DNA from: an uncultured Neglectibacter sp.
GTDB lineage: Bacteria; Bacillota; Clostridia; Oscillospirales; Acutalibacteraceae
Length of the DNA: 63,374 nucleotides
NCBI GenBank assembly: GCA_947647615.1
Contig: CANSKS010000010.1
Location: 1 to 63,374 of the forward strand
Reading direction: 5' to 3'
In this document: piece after piece, positions 1-12,210 of the stretch
Layout of the letters: each line of letters starts with the position of its first letter
How positions within the stretch are numbered: position 1 is the stretch's first letter
Translations under genes and position numbers: made by a program
Notes under the pieces: generated by a model
What the model was told of the DNA's origin: nothing
The model's input: only the letters and a program-made list of their open reading frames with translations
Databases searched by the model: none

Positions 1-347
1 CGGAGGCCCCTACCCCGGAACCCACGCCAAAGCCTACCCCTAACCCAATGCCTTCCCCCACGGCAGAACCCACCCCACAACCCGAGGAAGAAGCAGAAAG
101 CTCCGCCCTTATGGCCGAAGACTCCCAAGGCGGCGGGAAGGGCAGCAATTTCGATACCTACGATAACCCGGAGCAGCAGCAGACAGAGGCGACCTTTGTG
201 CTGAACACCAACAGCAAAAAATTCCACGACCCGGGCTGCAAAAGCGTGAAAAAGATCGCCCCAAAAAATTACGCCACCTCCAACAGCTCCGCCAGTGAGC
301 TGATTGCCCAAGGGTACAGCCCTTGTAAAAACTGCCACCCAGGCTGA
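1..347 (+). CDS. C-terminal end of a secreted or surface protein with Pro/Thr linker and Cys-pair tail domain (5' partial)
   Basis: The frame is open from the window edge, so the true start lies outside. The visible part begins with a proline/threonine-rich linker of PTPxP-like steps and acidic stretches. It ends in a compact domain of about 50 residues that starts FVLNTNSKKFHDPGC and closes with PCKNC, giving two spaced cysteine pairs. From memory, this tail occurs at the C-terminus of clostridial MBL-fold (ComEC-like) hydrolases and other exported proteins. The catalytic part is outside the window, so the enzyme is not identified. It converges on dapL with only 10 bases between the stop codons and no clear terminator. 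Confidence 0.6.
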   Translation, partial: EAPTPEPTPKPTPNPMPSPTAEPTPQPEEEAESSALMAEDSQGGGKGSNFDTYDNPEQQQTEATFVLNTNSKKFHDPGCKSVKKIAPKNYATSNSSASELIAQGYSPCKNCHPG

Positions 348-357
348 ACGCCGCGCC

Positions 358-1542
358 TTACTCCAGCAGCTTTTCTAAGCGTCTGGCCGCTTCGACGGTG
401 TCTTCGGGGCTGCCAAAGGTAGAAAAGCGGAAATACCCTTCGCCGCAGCTGCCGAAGCCCGCTCCGGGCGTGCCGATCACCTGAATTTCTCGGAGCAGGT
501 AATCGAAAAATTCCCAGCTCTTCATACCCTTGGGGCACTCCAGCCAAAGATAGGGTGCGTTTTTCCCACCGCAATACCAAAGCCCTACCTGATCAAATAC
601 TTTCATCAGCACTTTGGCGTTCTTTTTATATACTCCAATATTTTCCTGGATTTCCTTTTGCCCCTCCGGGGTGAAAACGGCTGCGCCGCCCTTTTGTAAA
701 ATGTAGGAAACCCCGTTTGTTTTGGTGGTGCGATTGCGCACCCACATAGCGTTCAAGTTCATACCCTCCCGCTCCAAGGCCTTTGGGATTATCGTGTAAC
801 CCAACCTGGTGCCGGTGAACCCGGCAGTTTTGGAAAGGGAGCAGATTTCAATAGCGCAAGTCTTGGCCCCATCCAGCTCAAAAATGCTGCGGGGCAGCCC
901 GGGCTCTTCGATAAAGGCCTCATAGGCGGCATCGAACAAAATAAGGGCCCCGGTTTGGTTGGCGTAATTTACCCAGGACTGGAGCTGGTTCCGGGAAAAC
1001 ACGGCGCCGGTGGGGTTATTGGGGGAACAAAGGTAGATAAGGTCTGCCTTTAAGCCCTTTTCGGGCTCCGGCAAAAATCCGTTTTCCCTGCCGGAAGCAA
1101 GGTGCAGTACATTCCTGCCTGCCAAAATGCTGGCATCCACATAGGCGGGATAGGCCGGTTCCAAAACCAATGCGGTGCTCTCCCTGCCAAACAGATCTAA
1201 AAGATCCCCCAGCTCATCGCTGGCGCCGCTGGAAATAAAAACCTCTTTTTGGGAAAGAGCCACTCCGCGTTTACCATAATGCCCAGCAATTACCTCCCGC
1301 AAAAAGGGAGCGCCGCATTCCGGCATATACCCATGGAAGCGCTCCTTTACGGCCTGGTCGTCCACTGCCTCGTGCAGGGCTCGGATCACTTGACTGCACA
1401 GGGGCAGGGTGACATCCCCAATCCCCATGCGGTACAAGGGAACCCCCGGATGCTCCTTCTCATAAGCTTTTACTTTTTGCCCGATATGGTAAAAAAGGTA
1501 GGAATCCTGCAGCTCCCCGTAATGCTTGTTCATGGCAATCAT
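358..1542 (-). CDS. dapL: LL-diaminopimelate aminotransferase
   Basis: Converts tetrahydrodipicolinate to LL-2,6-diaminopimelate with glutamate as amino donor, in the one-step variant of lysine and peptidoglycan precursor synthesis; PLP-dependent fold type I, cytosolic. The 394-residue length fits the family. The PLP lysine sits in SLSKTAGFTGTR, and the N-terminus HYGELQDSYLF and the CSPNNPTGA motif are typical. The ATG at 1542 is chosen over the internal Met at 1533 because GGGGAGG lies 7 bases upstream. The start overlaps the dapF stop by 4 bases (ATGA), implying translational coupling. It is the last gene of the long leftward nitrogen operon. Confidence 0.93.
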   Translation of the reverse strand: MIAMNKHYGELQDSYLFYHIGQKVKAYEKEHPGVPLYRMGIGDVTLPLCSQVIRALHEAVDDQAVKERFHGYMPECGAPFLREVIAGHYGKRGVALSQKEVFISSGASDELGDLLDLFGRESTALVLEPAYPAYVDASILAGRNVLHLASGRENGFLPEPEKGLKADLIYLCSPNNPTGAVFSRNQLQSWVNYANQTGALILFDAAYEAFIEEPGLPRSIFELDGAKTCAIEICSLSKTAGFTGTRLGYTIIPKALEREGMNLNAMWVRNRTTKTNGVSYILQKGGAAVFTPEGQKEIQENIGVYKKNAKVLMKVFDQVGLWYCGGKNAPYLWLECPKGMKSWEFFDYLLREIQVIGTPGAGFGSCGEGYFRFSTFGSPEDTVEAARRLEKLLE

Positions 1543-2327
1543 AAAGCAACCTCCCCTTCATAAACAGTTTCTGCGGGCCCTGTCATAGTAAGGATGTTTT
1601 CCGGCCCCACCTGGATTTCCAAAACGCCTCCATCCAATTGGACGGCAATGGTTTCTTCCCGGCCGCAGAAGCCCTTTTCCACCGCCGCAGCAGCGCAGGC
1701 ACAGGCTCCAGTGCCGCAGGCCATAGTGACGCCGCTGCCCCGTTCCCATACCCGCATGCGCAGCCGGTTTCTCCCCAGCACCTGAACAAACTCCACATTT
1801 ACCCCACCGGGAAAAGCCTTGTGATGTTCCAGCTTCGGCCCCAGGGTGCTTACAGGAGCCGCTTCTGCATTGGCCACAAACAGCACCGCGTGAGGGTTTC
1901 CCACAGACACAGGCGTGCAGGTTATGGTTTCTCCCTCCACCGGCAAAAGAATCTCCGGCTTCACCTCCGCTTTTCCCATATCCACCGCCACCTTTTTTAC
2001 CCTGCCCCCAGCAGTAAAAAGCTCTAAATCTCGGATGCCCGAAAGGGTTTCGACGGTCAGGTGTTTTTTATCGGTATAACCTTTTTCATAGACATATTTT
2101 CCCACGCAGCGTATCCCGTTCCCACACATTTGGGCCTCGCTGCCGTCGGCATTAAAAATACGCATTTGAAAATCGGCTACTGCCGAGGGGAAAATCCAGA
2201 TCATGCCGTCGGACCCGGCCCCCATATGGCGCTGGGAAAGCCTTACCGAAAGCTTTTCCGGGTTTTCCGGGCAGCCGTATACATAGAGATAATCGTTTCC
2301 AAGGCCGTGCATTTTGGTAAAGTGCAT
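1539..2327 (-). CDS. dapF: Diaminopimelate epimerase
   Basis: Cofactor-independent epimerase that turns LL-diaminopimelate into meso-diaminopimelate for peptidoglycan and lysine. The 262-residue protein has both catalytic cysteine motifs, MCGNGIRC (Cys68) and MACGTGACA (Cys204), and the family start MHFTKMHGLGNDY. It is coupled to dapL, so substrate-forming and substrate-using steps are translated together. It follows purF after 42 bases. Identification is firm. Confidence 0.95.
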   Translation of the reverse strand: MHFTKMHGLGNDYLYVYGCPENPEKLSVRLSQRHMGAGSDGMIWIFPSAVADFQMRIFNADGSEAQMCGNGIRCVGKYVYEKGYTDKKHLTVETLSGIRDLELFTAGGRVKKVAVDMGKAEVKPEILLPVEGETITCTPVSVGNPHAVLFVANAEAAPVSTLGPKLEHHKAFPGGVNVEFVQVLGRNRLRMRVWERGSGVTMACGTGACACAAAAVEKGFCGREETIAVQLDGGVLEIQVGPENILTMTGPAETVYEGEVAL

Positions 2328-2369
2328 TACGCTTCCTCCTTGTATGATAATGTAAGCCCTGCGGGCCCT

Positions 2370-5443
<3,074 letters not shown>

Positions 5444-6979
5444 TCATTCCCATTCCACTGTAGCAGGCGGCTTGCTTGTCACATCGTAAACCACCCGGGT
5501 AATTCCAGGCACTTCGTTGGTGATGCGGCTGCTGGCCTTTTCCAGCACCTCGTAGGGCAGCCTGGTCCATTCCGCCGTCATAAAATCGTCGGTGGTCACT
5601 GCTCGAAGGGCCACGGTGTAGCCATAGGCCCGAGCATCGCCTACCACTCCCACGCTTTTTAAGCTGGTGAGCACCGCAAAATACTGACTGGCTTTTGCTT
5701 CCTGCCCGGCAGCCTCCAGCTCCTGCCGGAAAATGGCGTCCGCTTCCCGCAGCAGCTCCAGCCTTTCTTTTGTCACTTCCCCGATCACCCGCACCGCAAG
5801 GCCGGGACCGGGAAAGGGCTGCCGCCAAACCAACTCTTTAGGAAGGCCTAACCGCGTCCCCATTTCCCGCACTTCGTCTTTAAAGAGCTGGCGCAGGGGC
5901 TCCGCGATGGATTCAAAGGACATGACGTCGGGCAGCCCACCTACATTATGATGGCTTTTGATCACAGCGGCGGAACCTTTCCCGCTTTCTATCACGTCGG
6001 GGTAAATGGTGCCCTGGGCCAAAACCTGAATGTTACCCAGCCTTTTCGCTTCCTCTTCAAACACCCGGACAAATTCCTCGCCGATAAGCTTCCGCTTTTT
6101 TTCGGGTTCTGTCACACCGGAAAGCTCTTTTAGGAACCGCTCTTCTGCGTTTACCCGAACCAAGTTCAACCCAAACCGCCCTCGGAAGGTCTCTTCGATT
6201 AAATCGCCCTCTCCCTTACGCAGCAGGCCGTGGTCCACAAAAACGCAGGTGAGATCTTCGCCCACTGCCCGCTGCAGCAGCAGGGCGGCCACTGAGGAAT
6301 CTACCCCGCCAGAAAGGGCCAGCAGCACCTTTTTCCCGGCAAGCTTTTCCCGGTATTCTTCTATGGTTTGGGAAAGCACGTCTTCCATGTTCCAAAGACC
6401 CCGGCACCCGCAAATCTCAAAGAGAAAATTGTGAAGTATTTGCTGCCCGCAGGCGGTGTGAGTCACCTCCGGGTGGAACTGTACACCGTAAAGGCGCCGC
6501 TCTTCGTCCCCCAAAGCAGCACAGGGGCAGTTTTCCGTGCTGGCCAGCACGGAAAAGCCCGCCGGCAGCTTCTGAATAAAATCGGTGTGGCTCATCCAGC
6601 AGACACTTTCCCGGGGAACCTTTTGAAACAGGGGGCATTCCTCTACCCGTAGGGCGGTTTTCCCGTATTCGCTCCGGGTCCCGGCGCCACCAACCTCTCC
6701 CCCGGCCAAACAGGCCATCAGCTGAGCGCCATAGCAAATTCCCAAAATGGGAATGCCCAGTTCCAGGATTTCGGGGGCACAGCGGGGCGACTCCGGCTGG
6801 GAAACGCTGTTGGGGCCTCCGGTAAAGATAATCCCTTGATACCCCAACTCCCGGATCTCTTCCGGCGTGACCTCATGGCAGGGCTTAATTTCGGCGTAGA
6901 CGTGCATTTCCCTTGCCCGTCGGGCGATGAGCTGGTCGTACTGTCCGCCAAAATTCAAAACCAGAATTTTTTCTTCCAT
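5444..6979 (-). CDS. guaA: GMP synthase (glutamine-hydrolysing)
   Basis: Converts XMP to GMP with glutamine and ATP. The reading frame extends far upstream, but the real start is the ATG at 6979 (MEEKILVLNFGGQYDQ): the next 511 residues match the family length, and GGAAGGA lies about 5 bases upstream. The class I glutaminase domain has ILGICYGAQ and GVQFHPEVTHT. The ATP pyrophosphatase domain has the SGGVDSS P-loop. The C-terminus ends in KPPATVEWE, as in typical GuaA. It sits 14 bases after purB. Confidence 0.96.
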   Translation of the reverse strand: MEEKILVLNFGGQYDQLIARRAREMHVYAEIKPCHEVTPEEIRELGYQGIIFTGGPNSVSQPESPRCAPEILELGIPILGICYGAQLMACLAGGEVGGAGTRSEYGKTALRVEECPLFQKVPRESVCWMSHTDFIQKLPAGFSVLASTENCPCAALGDEERRLYGVQFHPEVTHTACGQQILHNFLFEICGCRGLWNMEDVLSQTIEEYREKLAGKKVLLALSGGVDSSVAALLLQRAVGEDLTCVFVDHGLLRKGEGDLIEETFRGRFGLNLVRVNAEERFLKELSGVTEPEKKRKLIGEEFVRVFEEEAKRLGNIQVLAQGTIYPDVIESGKGSAAVIKSHHNVGGLPDVMSFESIAEPLRQLFKDEVREMGTRLGLPKELVWRQPFPGPGLAVRVIGEVTKERLELLREADAIFRQELEAAGQEAKASQYFAVLTSLKSVGVVGDARAYGYTVALRAVTTDDFMTAEWTRLPYEVLEKASSRITNEVPGITRVVYDVTSKPPATVEWE

Positions 6980-6993
6980 ATGCATCCTTCCCA

Positions 6994-8409
6994 TCATAGT
7001 TCGATTTGGGCCGCTTCCCGGCAGATATGAGCAATGAGGGGTTCCACCTTCCGCACCAAAGCCTCCACCTGTTCCGCGCAGCGTCCGGTGTAAAGCTCCG
7101 GCTTCAGCAGCGCTTCCATTTCCTCTTCCGTCATTCCAAACTCTTCCCTTTGGGCCAAGCTCGAAAGCAACCCGCAGGGCTCCCCGTTCTTCATTCTGGC
7201 CGTGGCCTCCATAGAGCATTGGCGTATCACCTCGTGAAGCTGCTGCCGGTCGCCCCCTCGCTTTACCGCTTCCATCATCAGGTTTTCCGTGGCGATAAAG
7301 GGCAAATACTCCTTTACGGTCTTTTCGATGATCTTTTCGTTCACCTGCAGGCCGTCTGTCACATTTTGGGCCAGCCTCAAAATGGAATCTGCACACAAGA
7401 ATCCCTCCGGCATGGAAATCCGCCGGTTGGCGGAATCGTCCAGGGTGCGTTCCAGCCACTGTACAGAGGCTGTCATAGGGGCGTTCATGGCGTCTGCCAG
7501 CAGGTAGCGAGCCAGGGAACAAATGCGCTCGCTGCGCATAGGGTTCCGTTTGTAGGCCATGGCGGAGGAACCGATCTGGTTTTTTTCGAAGGGTTCTTCT
7601 ATTTGCCGGTCGTGCTGTAAAAGCCGGATATCATTGGCCATGCGGTAAGCGCTTTGTGCCATGGAAGAAAGGCAGTTGAGAATGCGGCTATCCACCTTTC
7701 GGGGGTAGGTTTGGCCACAGACGGCAAAGCATTGGTCAAATCCGAACTGAACGGCGATGCGCCGGTTCATCTCATCGATTTTCCCAGCGTCCCCTTCGAA
7801 CAGCTCCAGGAAGCTGGCTTCGGTACCGGTAGTACCCCGGCATCCCAAAAACTTTAAGCCGCTCAGCACAAAATCCAGCTCTTCCAGGTCGGCCAGGAAA
7901 TCCTGCATCCAAAGGGCAGCCCGCTTTCCCACGGTAACCAGTTGAGCGGGTTGGTAATGGGTGTAGCCCAGCGTGGGAAGGGCCCGGTATTTTTGGGCGA
8001 AATCTGCCAAATTGGCAATCACCTTCAAAAGCTCCCCCCGCAAATAAAGCAAACCTTCGCGATAAAGGATAAGGTCCGCGTTATCGGTAACATAGCAGCT
8101 GGTGGCCCCCAAATGAATAATACCAGCCGCGGAAGGGGCGGCCTTGCCAAAGGCATAAACATGGGCCATCACATCGTGGCGCACTTCTTTTTCCCGCTGC
8201 TTCACACAGTCGTAATCGATCTCTGTTTCGTGGGCTTCCAGCTCAGAAACCTGTTCCGGGGTGATGGGCAGGCCCAACTCCATTTCCGCCCTGGCAAGGG
8301 CCACCCAAAGCTTCCGCCAGGTGCGGTACCTGGTATTGGCGGAGAAGAGCTCCCGCATGTAAGGGGAGGCGTAACGGGAAGAGAAGGGCGATTCATATTG
8401 GTCTGTCAT
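6994..8409 (-). CDS. purB: Adenylosuccinate lyase
   Basis: Catalyses two fumarate-releasing steps: SAICAR to AICAR in the purine trunk and adenylosuccinate to AMP. The 471-residue protein shows the fumarase/aspartase signature SSAMAYKRNPMRSE, the conserved TLGYTHYQPAQL segment and LGATSCYVTDNAD. The start MTDQYESPFSSRYAS is typical of the Firmicutes form. It lies between purA (48 bases upstream) and guaA (14 bases downstream). Confidence 0.95.
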   Translation of the reverse strand: MTDQYESPFSSRYASPYMRELFSANTRYRTWRKLWVALARAEMELGLPITPEQVSELEAHETEIDYDCVKQREKEVRHDVMAHVYAFGKAAPSAAGIIHLGATSCYVTDNADLILYREGLLYLRGELLKVIANLADFAQKYRALPTLGYTHYQPAQLVTVGKRAALWMQDFLADLEELDFVLSGLKFLGCRGTTGTEASFLELFEGDAGKIDEMNRRIAVQFGFDQCFAVCGQTYPRKVDSRILNCLSSMAQSAYRMANDIRLLQHDRQIEEPFEKNQIGSSAMAYKRNPMRSERICSLARYLLADAMNAPMTASVQWLERTLDDSANRRISMPEGFLCADSILRLAQNVTDGLQVNEKIIEKTVKEYLPFIATENLMMEAVKRGGDRQQLHEVIRQCSMEATARMKNGEPCGLLSSLAQREEFGMTEEEMEALLKPELYTGRCAEQVEALVRKVEPLIAHICREAAQIEL

Positions 8410-8457
8410 AGCTTTGTTCTTCCTTTCTCACTGATCTTGGTTTTCCGTTCCCTTTTT

Positions 8458-9732
8458 TCACCTTAAAATAATGCTTTCCCGCTCGGGCCCTACGGAAACA
8501 TAGGAGATGGGGCAGCCAAGCTCTTGTTCCAAAAACAGGACGTATTCTCTCGCCGCCCTAGGCAGGTCTTCCCAGCGGCGCGCCGAGGAAATATCACAGT
8601 TCCAGCCCTCCCGGTATTCCAGCACCGGCGCGGCATCCTTGAGCCTGGTGGGAAACGGGAAACGGCCGGTTTCTTCTCCCTCAAAAGAATACCGGCTGCA
8701 AACAGGAATTTTTTCCAAATAGCTCAGAACATCCAGCTTTGTCAAGGCCAGCCGGGTGGCGGCCTGCACTTCTATACCATACCGGGTGGCCACCAGGTCT
8801 ATGGGACCCACCCGGCGGGGCCTTCCGGTTTTCGCCCCGTATTCGGCCCCTGCCTTCCGAAGGGCTTCGGCCTCTTCCCCGAACATCTCGCACACAAAGG
8901 GCCCTTCCCCCACGCAGGTGGAATAGGCCTTTACCACCCCGATAACCTCCTGGATTCTGGCAGAAGGCAGACCGGAACCAATGGGCGCGTAGGCCGCCGT
9001 AGTATTGGAGGAAGTGGTGTAGGGATAAATGCCGTAATCCAAATCCCGCAGGGAACCCAGCTGGGCCTCGAATAAAATATTTTTCCCCGCTTCCTGAGCA
9101 CCGCGCAAGAACTCCCCGGTGTCGCACAAGTAGGACTTCAAGGGTTCGCAGTAAGTTTCCATCCATTTTTCCAGCTGCTCCATGGTGTAGGCAGGAGCCC
9201 CGTAAACCTTTGTCAGGATCAAGTTTTTCCATTCCATGATATCGGCCAAATGCTGCCTCAGCTCTTGGGGGTATAGCAGTTCCCCGGCCAAAATGGTCTT
9301 TTTTTGGTATTTGTCGGAGTAAAAAGGGGCAATCCCTTGTTTGGTGGAGCCATATTTCTTTTCGGCCAGGCGCTTTTCTTCCAGCTCGTCTAAATCTCGG
9401 TGCCAGGGCAACAAAAGGGAAGTCCGGTCGCTGAGCTTCAAGGTTTCCGGCGAAAGTTCCACCCCCTGCCTGGCCACTTCCCTCATTTCCCGCCACAGGT
9501 TTTCCGGGTCCAGGGCCACGCCGTTGCCTAAAACGTTTACAACGCCCTTACGGAAAATTCCGGAGGGCAGCAAATGCAGAGCGAATTTCCCGTATTCATT
9601 GATCACCGTGTGTCCGGCGTTTCCTCCCCCCTGGTAGCGGACTACCACGTCAAAATTTTCGGTGAGCAGGTCCACCATTCTGCCCTTGCCCTCGTCACCC
9701 CAGTTAATTCCCACGATCGCGCAGTTAGCCAT
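8458..9732 (-). CDS. purA: Adenylosuccinate synthase
   Basis: GTP-dependent ligation of aspartate to IMP, the first step of the AMP branch. The 424-residue protein has the GTP-binding start INWGDEGKG, then RYQGGGNAGHTV with the catalytic His, and TSSNTTAAYAPIGSG further in. The length is normal. It is 15 bases downstream of purC and 48 bases upstream of purB, so the three aspartate/fumarate-handling purine enzymes are contiguous. Confidence 0.95.
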   Translation of the reverse strand: MANCAIVGINWGDEGKGRMVDLLTENFDVVVRYQGGGNAGHTVINEYGKFALHLLPSGIFRKGVVNVLGNGVALDPENLWREMREVARQGVELSPETLKLSDRTSLLLPWHRDLDELEEKRLAEKKYGSTKQGIAPFYSDKYQKKTILAGELLYPQELRQHLADIMEWKNLILTKVYGAPAYTMEQLEKWMETYCEPLKSYLCDTGEFLRGAQEAGKNILFEAQLGSLRDLDYGIYPYTTSSNTTAAYAPIGSGLPSARIQEVIGVVKAYSTCVGEGPFVCEMFGEEAEALRKAGAEYGAKTGRPRRVGPIDLVATRYGIEVQAATRLALTKLDVLSYLEKIPVCSRYSFEGEETGRFPFPTRLKDAAPVLEYREGWNCDISSARRWEDLPRAAREYVLFLEQELGCPISYVSVGPERESIILR

Positions 9733-9747
9733 TGTAAAAAACCTCCC

Positions 9748-10467
9748 TCATTCTGAATATTCCGTTTCCAGCCGCTTCATGACCTCTTCATAGGCCTCTT
9801 CTACTTTTCCAAGGTCCCGGCGGAACCTATCTTTATCCAGCTTTTCACCGGTGGAAGTATCCCAGAGGCGGCAGGTGTCGGGGCTTATCTCATCGGCCAG
9901 CAATACGCTTCCCTGGGGATCCCGACCAAATTCCAGCTTGAAATCCACCAGTGTTATGCCGCATTTTTCCCAAATGGCCTTCAGCTCCTGGTTGACAGCC
10001 AGGGAATATCGCTTTATGGTTTCCAGCTCCACCCCTGTAGCCAGCCCCAGGGCCAATGCGTGGGAAGTATTTAAAAGGGGATCGCCCAAAGCATCGTTTT
10101 TATAGGAAAATTCCAGGGTAGGGCTTTGGAAAAGAAAACCCTCCTCCACCCCATAACGCTGGGAAAAGGAACCGGCCGCTCGGTTGCGCACGATCACCTC
10201 TAAGGGGACAATGCTCACCCGCTTCACCAGCGTGTCCCGGCTGCTGAGCTCTTTTACAAAATGGGTGGGGATCCCCCTCTTTTCCAGCCGTTTCATCAAC
10301 AAATTACTCATGTGGTTATTGATCACGCCCTTCCCGGAAATGCTCCCTTTTTTCAGCCCGTTGAAAGCCGTGGCGTCGTCTTTATAAGAAACGATGAGCA
10401 ATCCCGGATCTTCCGTCTCATACACCCGTTTCGCTTTTCCCTCATACAATAATTTTTCTTTTTCCAT
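9748..10467 (-). CDS. purC: Phosphoribosylaminoimidazole-succinocarboxamide (SAICAR) synthase
   Basis: Ligates aspartate to CAIR with ATP in de novo purine synthesis. The 239-residue, single-domain protein starts with the family pattern KLLYEGKAKRVYETED, with ATP-loop SYKDDATAFNG, FVKELSSRDTLVKRV and LVDFKLEFG. Length and motifs leave little doubt. It follows asnB after 42 bases and begins the purC-purA-purB block. Confidence 0.95.
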   Translation of the reverse strand: MEKEKLLYEGKAKRVYETEDPGLLIVSYKDDATAFNGLKKGSISGKGVINNHMSNLLMKRLEKRGIPTHFVKELSSRDTLVKRVSIVPLEVIVRNRAAGSFSQRYGVEEGFLFQSPTLEFSYKNDALGDPLLNTSHALALGLATGVELETIKRYSLAVNQELKAIWEKCGITLVDFKLEFGRDPQGSVLLADEISPDTCRLWDTSTGEKLDKDRFRRDLGKVEEAYEEVMKRLETEYSE

Positions 10468-10509
10468 GTGCCTGTCTGTTTCCTTTCCGCGTTAAGATTT
10501 GTCCCGGGC

Positions 10510-12099
10510 TCATTGGCCGCTGGTCCCGTAGTTTGCCAGCACTCGAGCCGAGGGGTCGCTTACATTACAGCCTTTCCAGTCCCGGTTGGGCATCCAAAAT
10601 CCCGGGATCATTTTCCCCTGGCCGGGGTAATACTTTTCAAAAAGCTCCCGGTAAAGCAGCGATTCCTTGCTGAAGGGGGTGGCGTAGGGGAATTTTTTTT
10701 GCCGCTGCTCCAACTCCGCTTCCGTGTAGCAGGTTTCGGCATATGCTTTCAGGTCATCTACCAGAGAATGGCCCACTGCGTCGGAAAAAGCCGCCTTTTC
10801 CCGCCACAGGATTCCTTCCGGCAGATACTCCCCCTTTTGAAAGGCCCGGCGCAGCAGGTATTTCCCCTTGCCGTAGGTGTTCAGCTTCCACTTCGGGTCC
10901 AGGCTCATCACATATTCCACAAAGTCCAGGTCCCCAAAGGGTACCCTGGCTTCCAGGGAATTTACGGAGATGCAGCGGTCTGCCCGCAGCACATCGTAAG
11001 CATGCAGCTCCCGCACTCGCTTTTCCGATTCTTCCTGGAAGGCCTCGGCGCTGGGAGCAAAGTCGGTATATTTATAGCCGAACAGCTCGTCGGAAATTTC
11101 CCCGGTGAGCAGAACCCGAAGATCGGTGGTCTCGTGAATGGCCTTACATACCAAATACATGCCAATACTGGCCCGGATGGTGGTGATATCGTAGGTGCCC
11201 AATAGCTCCACCACCGGCTCCAAGGCCGCGATTACATCCTTTTTGGTTATGATCACTTCCCTGTGTTCACTGCCAAGGAACTCCGCAACCTGCCGGGCGT
11301 ATTTCAAATCGATGGCATCCCCTTCCATGCCAATGGCAAAGGTGCAGATGGGCTTCGCGCTTTCCCGGGCCGCGATGGCGCACACCAAAGAGGAATCCAG
11401 CCCGCCGGAGAGCAAAAAACCCACCTTGGCGTCGGCCACCAGCCGTTTTTGTATTCCTTTTATGAGCTTTTCCCGAATATTCCGGCAAATTTCCTCTAAG
11501 CTCTCTTCCTCCACCGGGATTTTCTTTGTCATGTCCCGGTAGCAGACGAATTCCCCGTCTTTATAATAATGCCCCGGAGGGAAGGGCCTTACCCTTTCAC
11601 AAAGCCCCACAAGGTTTTTTGGTTCGCTGGCAAAACAGATTACCCCCCGCTTGTCAAAGCCATAGTAAAGAGGACGTATTCCAATGGGGTCCCGGGCAGC
11701 GATGTATTCCCTGGTTTGACCGTCGTAAAGGATACAGGCAAATTCCGCATCCAACATGGCAAACATCTCGACGCCATATTCCCGGTACAGGGGCAGAAGG
11801 ACCTCGCAGTCGGAATCGCTTTGAAAAGCGTATTTTGGAGAGAGCTGCCTGCGGAATTTTTCGAAGCCGTAAATTTCCCCGTTGCACACCAAAAAATCGC
11901 CCTCCAGGGAAAAGGGCTGCATACCAGAAGGGGTAAGCCCCATAATTGCCAGGCGGTGAAAGCCCAAAATTCCATTCCCGGTATCTACCACCCTGCTTTC
12001 ATCGGGCCCTCTGGACAGGGTTTTTGAAAATCCCGCCTGGAAAGCCTCCCAGGTTTCCGGCCCATCCGGCGCACCGCAATAGCCCATAATAGAACACAT
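10510..12099 (-). CDS. asnB: Asparagine synthase (glutamine-hydrolysing)
   Basis: Makes asparagine from aspartate, ATP and glutamine. The frame is open to 12162, but the start at 12099 is chosen because it places the glutaminase nucleophile as residue 2 (MCSIMGYCG), which removal of the initiator Met exposes. An ATG four codons upstream has a slightly better ribosome site (GGGAAAGG) but would bury the cysteine. The 529-residue protein has a class II glutaminase domain (to about 190) and a synthetase domain with PP-loop LLSGGLDSSLV. It is separated from the Amt-PII gene by 111 bases holding a terminator-like hairpin, so its expression may differ from the genes upstream. Confidence 0.93.
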   Translation of the reverse strand: MCSIMGYCGAPDGPETWEAFQAGFSKTLSRGPDESRVVDTGNGILGFHRLAIMGLTPSGMQPFSLEGDFLVCNGEIYGFEKFRRQLSPKYAFQSDSDCEVLLPLYREYGVEMFAMLDAEFACILYDGQTREYIAARDPIGIRPLYYGFDKRGVICFASEPKNLVGLCERVRPFPPGHYYKDGEFVCYRDMTKKIPVEEESLEEICRNIREKLIKGIQKRLVADAKVGFLLSGGLDSSLVCAIAARESAKPICTFAIGMEGDAIDLKYARQVAEFLGSEHREVIITKKDVIAALEPVVELLGTYDITTIRASIGMYLVCKAIHETTDLRVLLTGEISDELFGYKYTDFAPSAEAFQEESEKRVRELHAYDVLRADRCISVNSLEARVPFGDLDFVEYVMSLDPKWKLNTYGKGKYLLRRAFQKGEYLPEGILWREKAAFSDAVGHSLVDDLKAYAETCYTEAELEQRQKKFPYATPFSKESLLYRELFEKYYPGQGKMIPGFWMPNRDWKGCNVSDPSARVLANYGTSGQ

Positions 12100-12160
12100 G
12101 TTTTCCACCATGCCTTTCCCGAAAAATGTGCCGGCGCTTCCAGAGGGGCGCCGTTTCCCC

Positions 12161-12203
12161 AATAAAAAAGGGGAGACCTGCCGCCTTTTGCCGGGCGGCA
12201 GGG
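12161..12203 (-). terminator. Hairpin between amt-PII and asnB (candidate terminator/attenuator)
   Basis: On the minus strand CTGCCGCC pairs with GGCGGCAG around an 8-base loop. After about 8 bases comes TTTTTTATT. The offset of the T run makes this a less than ideal intrinsic terminator. It may reduce read-through from amt-PII into asnB. Confidence 0.55.
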
Positions 12204-12210
12204 AAATTTT

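Noticed and set aside
6980-7522. 180-residue N-terminal extension of GMP synthase
   Set aside because: It overlaps purB on the same strand in another frame. A good ribosome site and the family N-terminus place the start at 6979.
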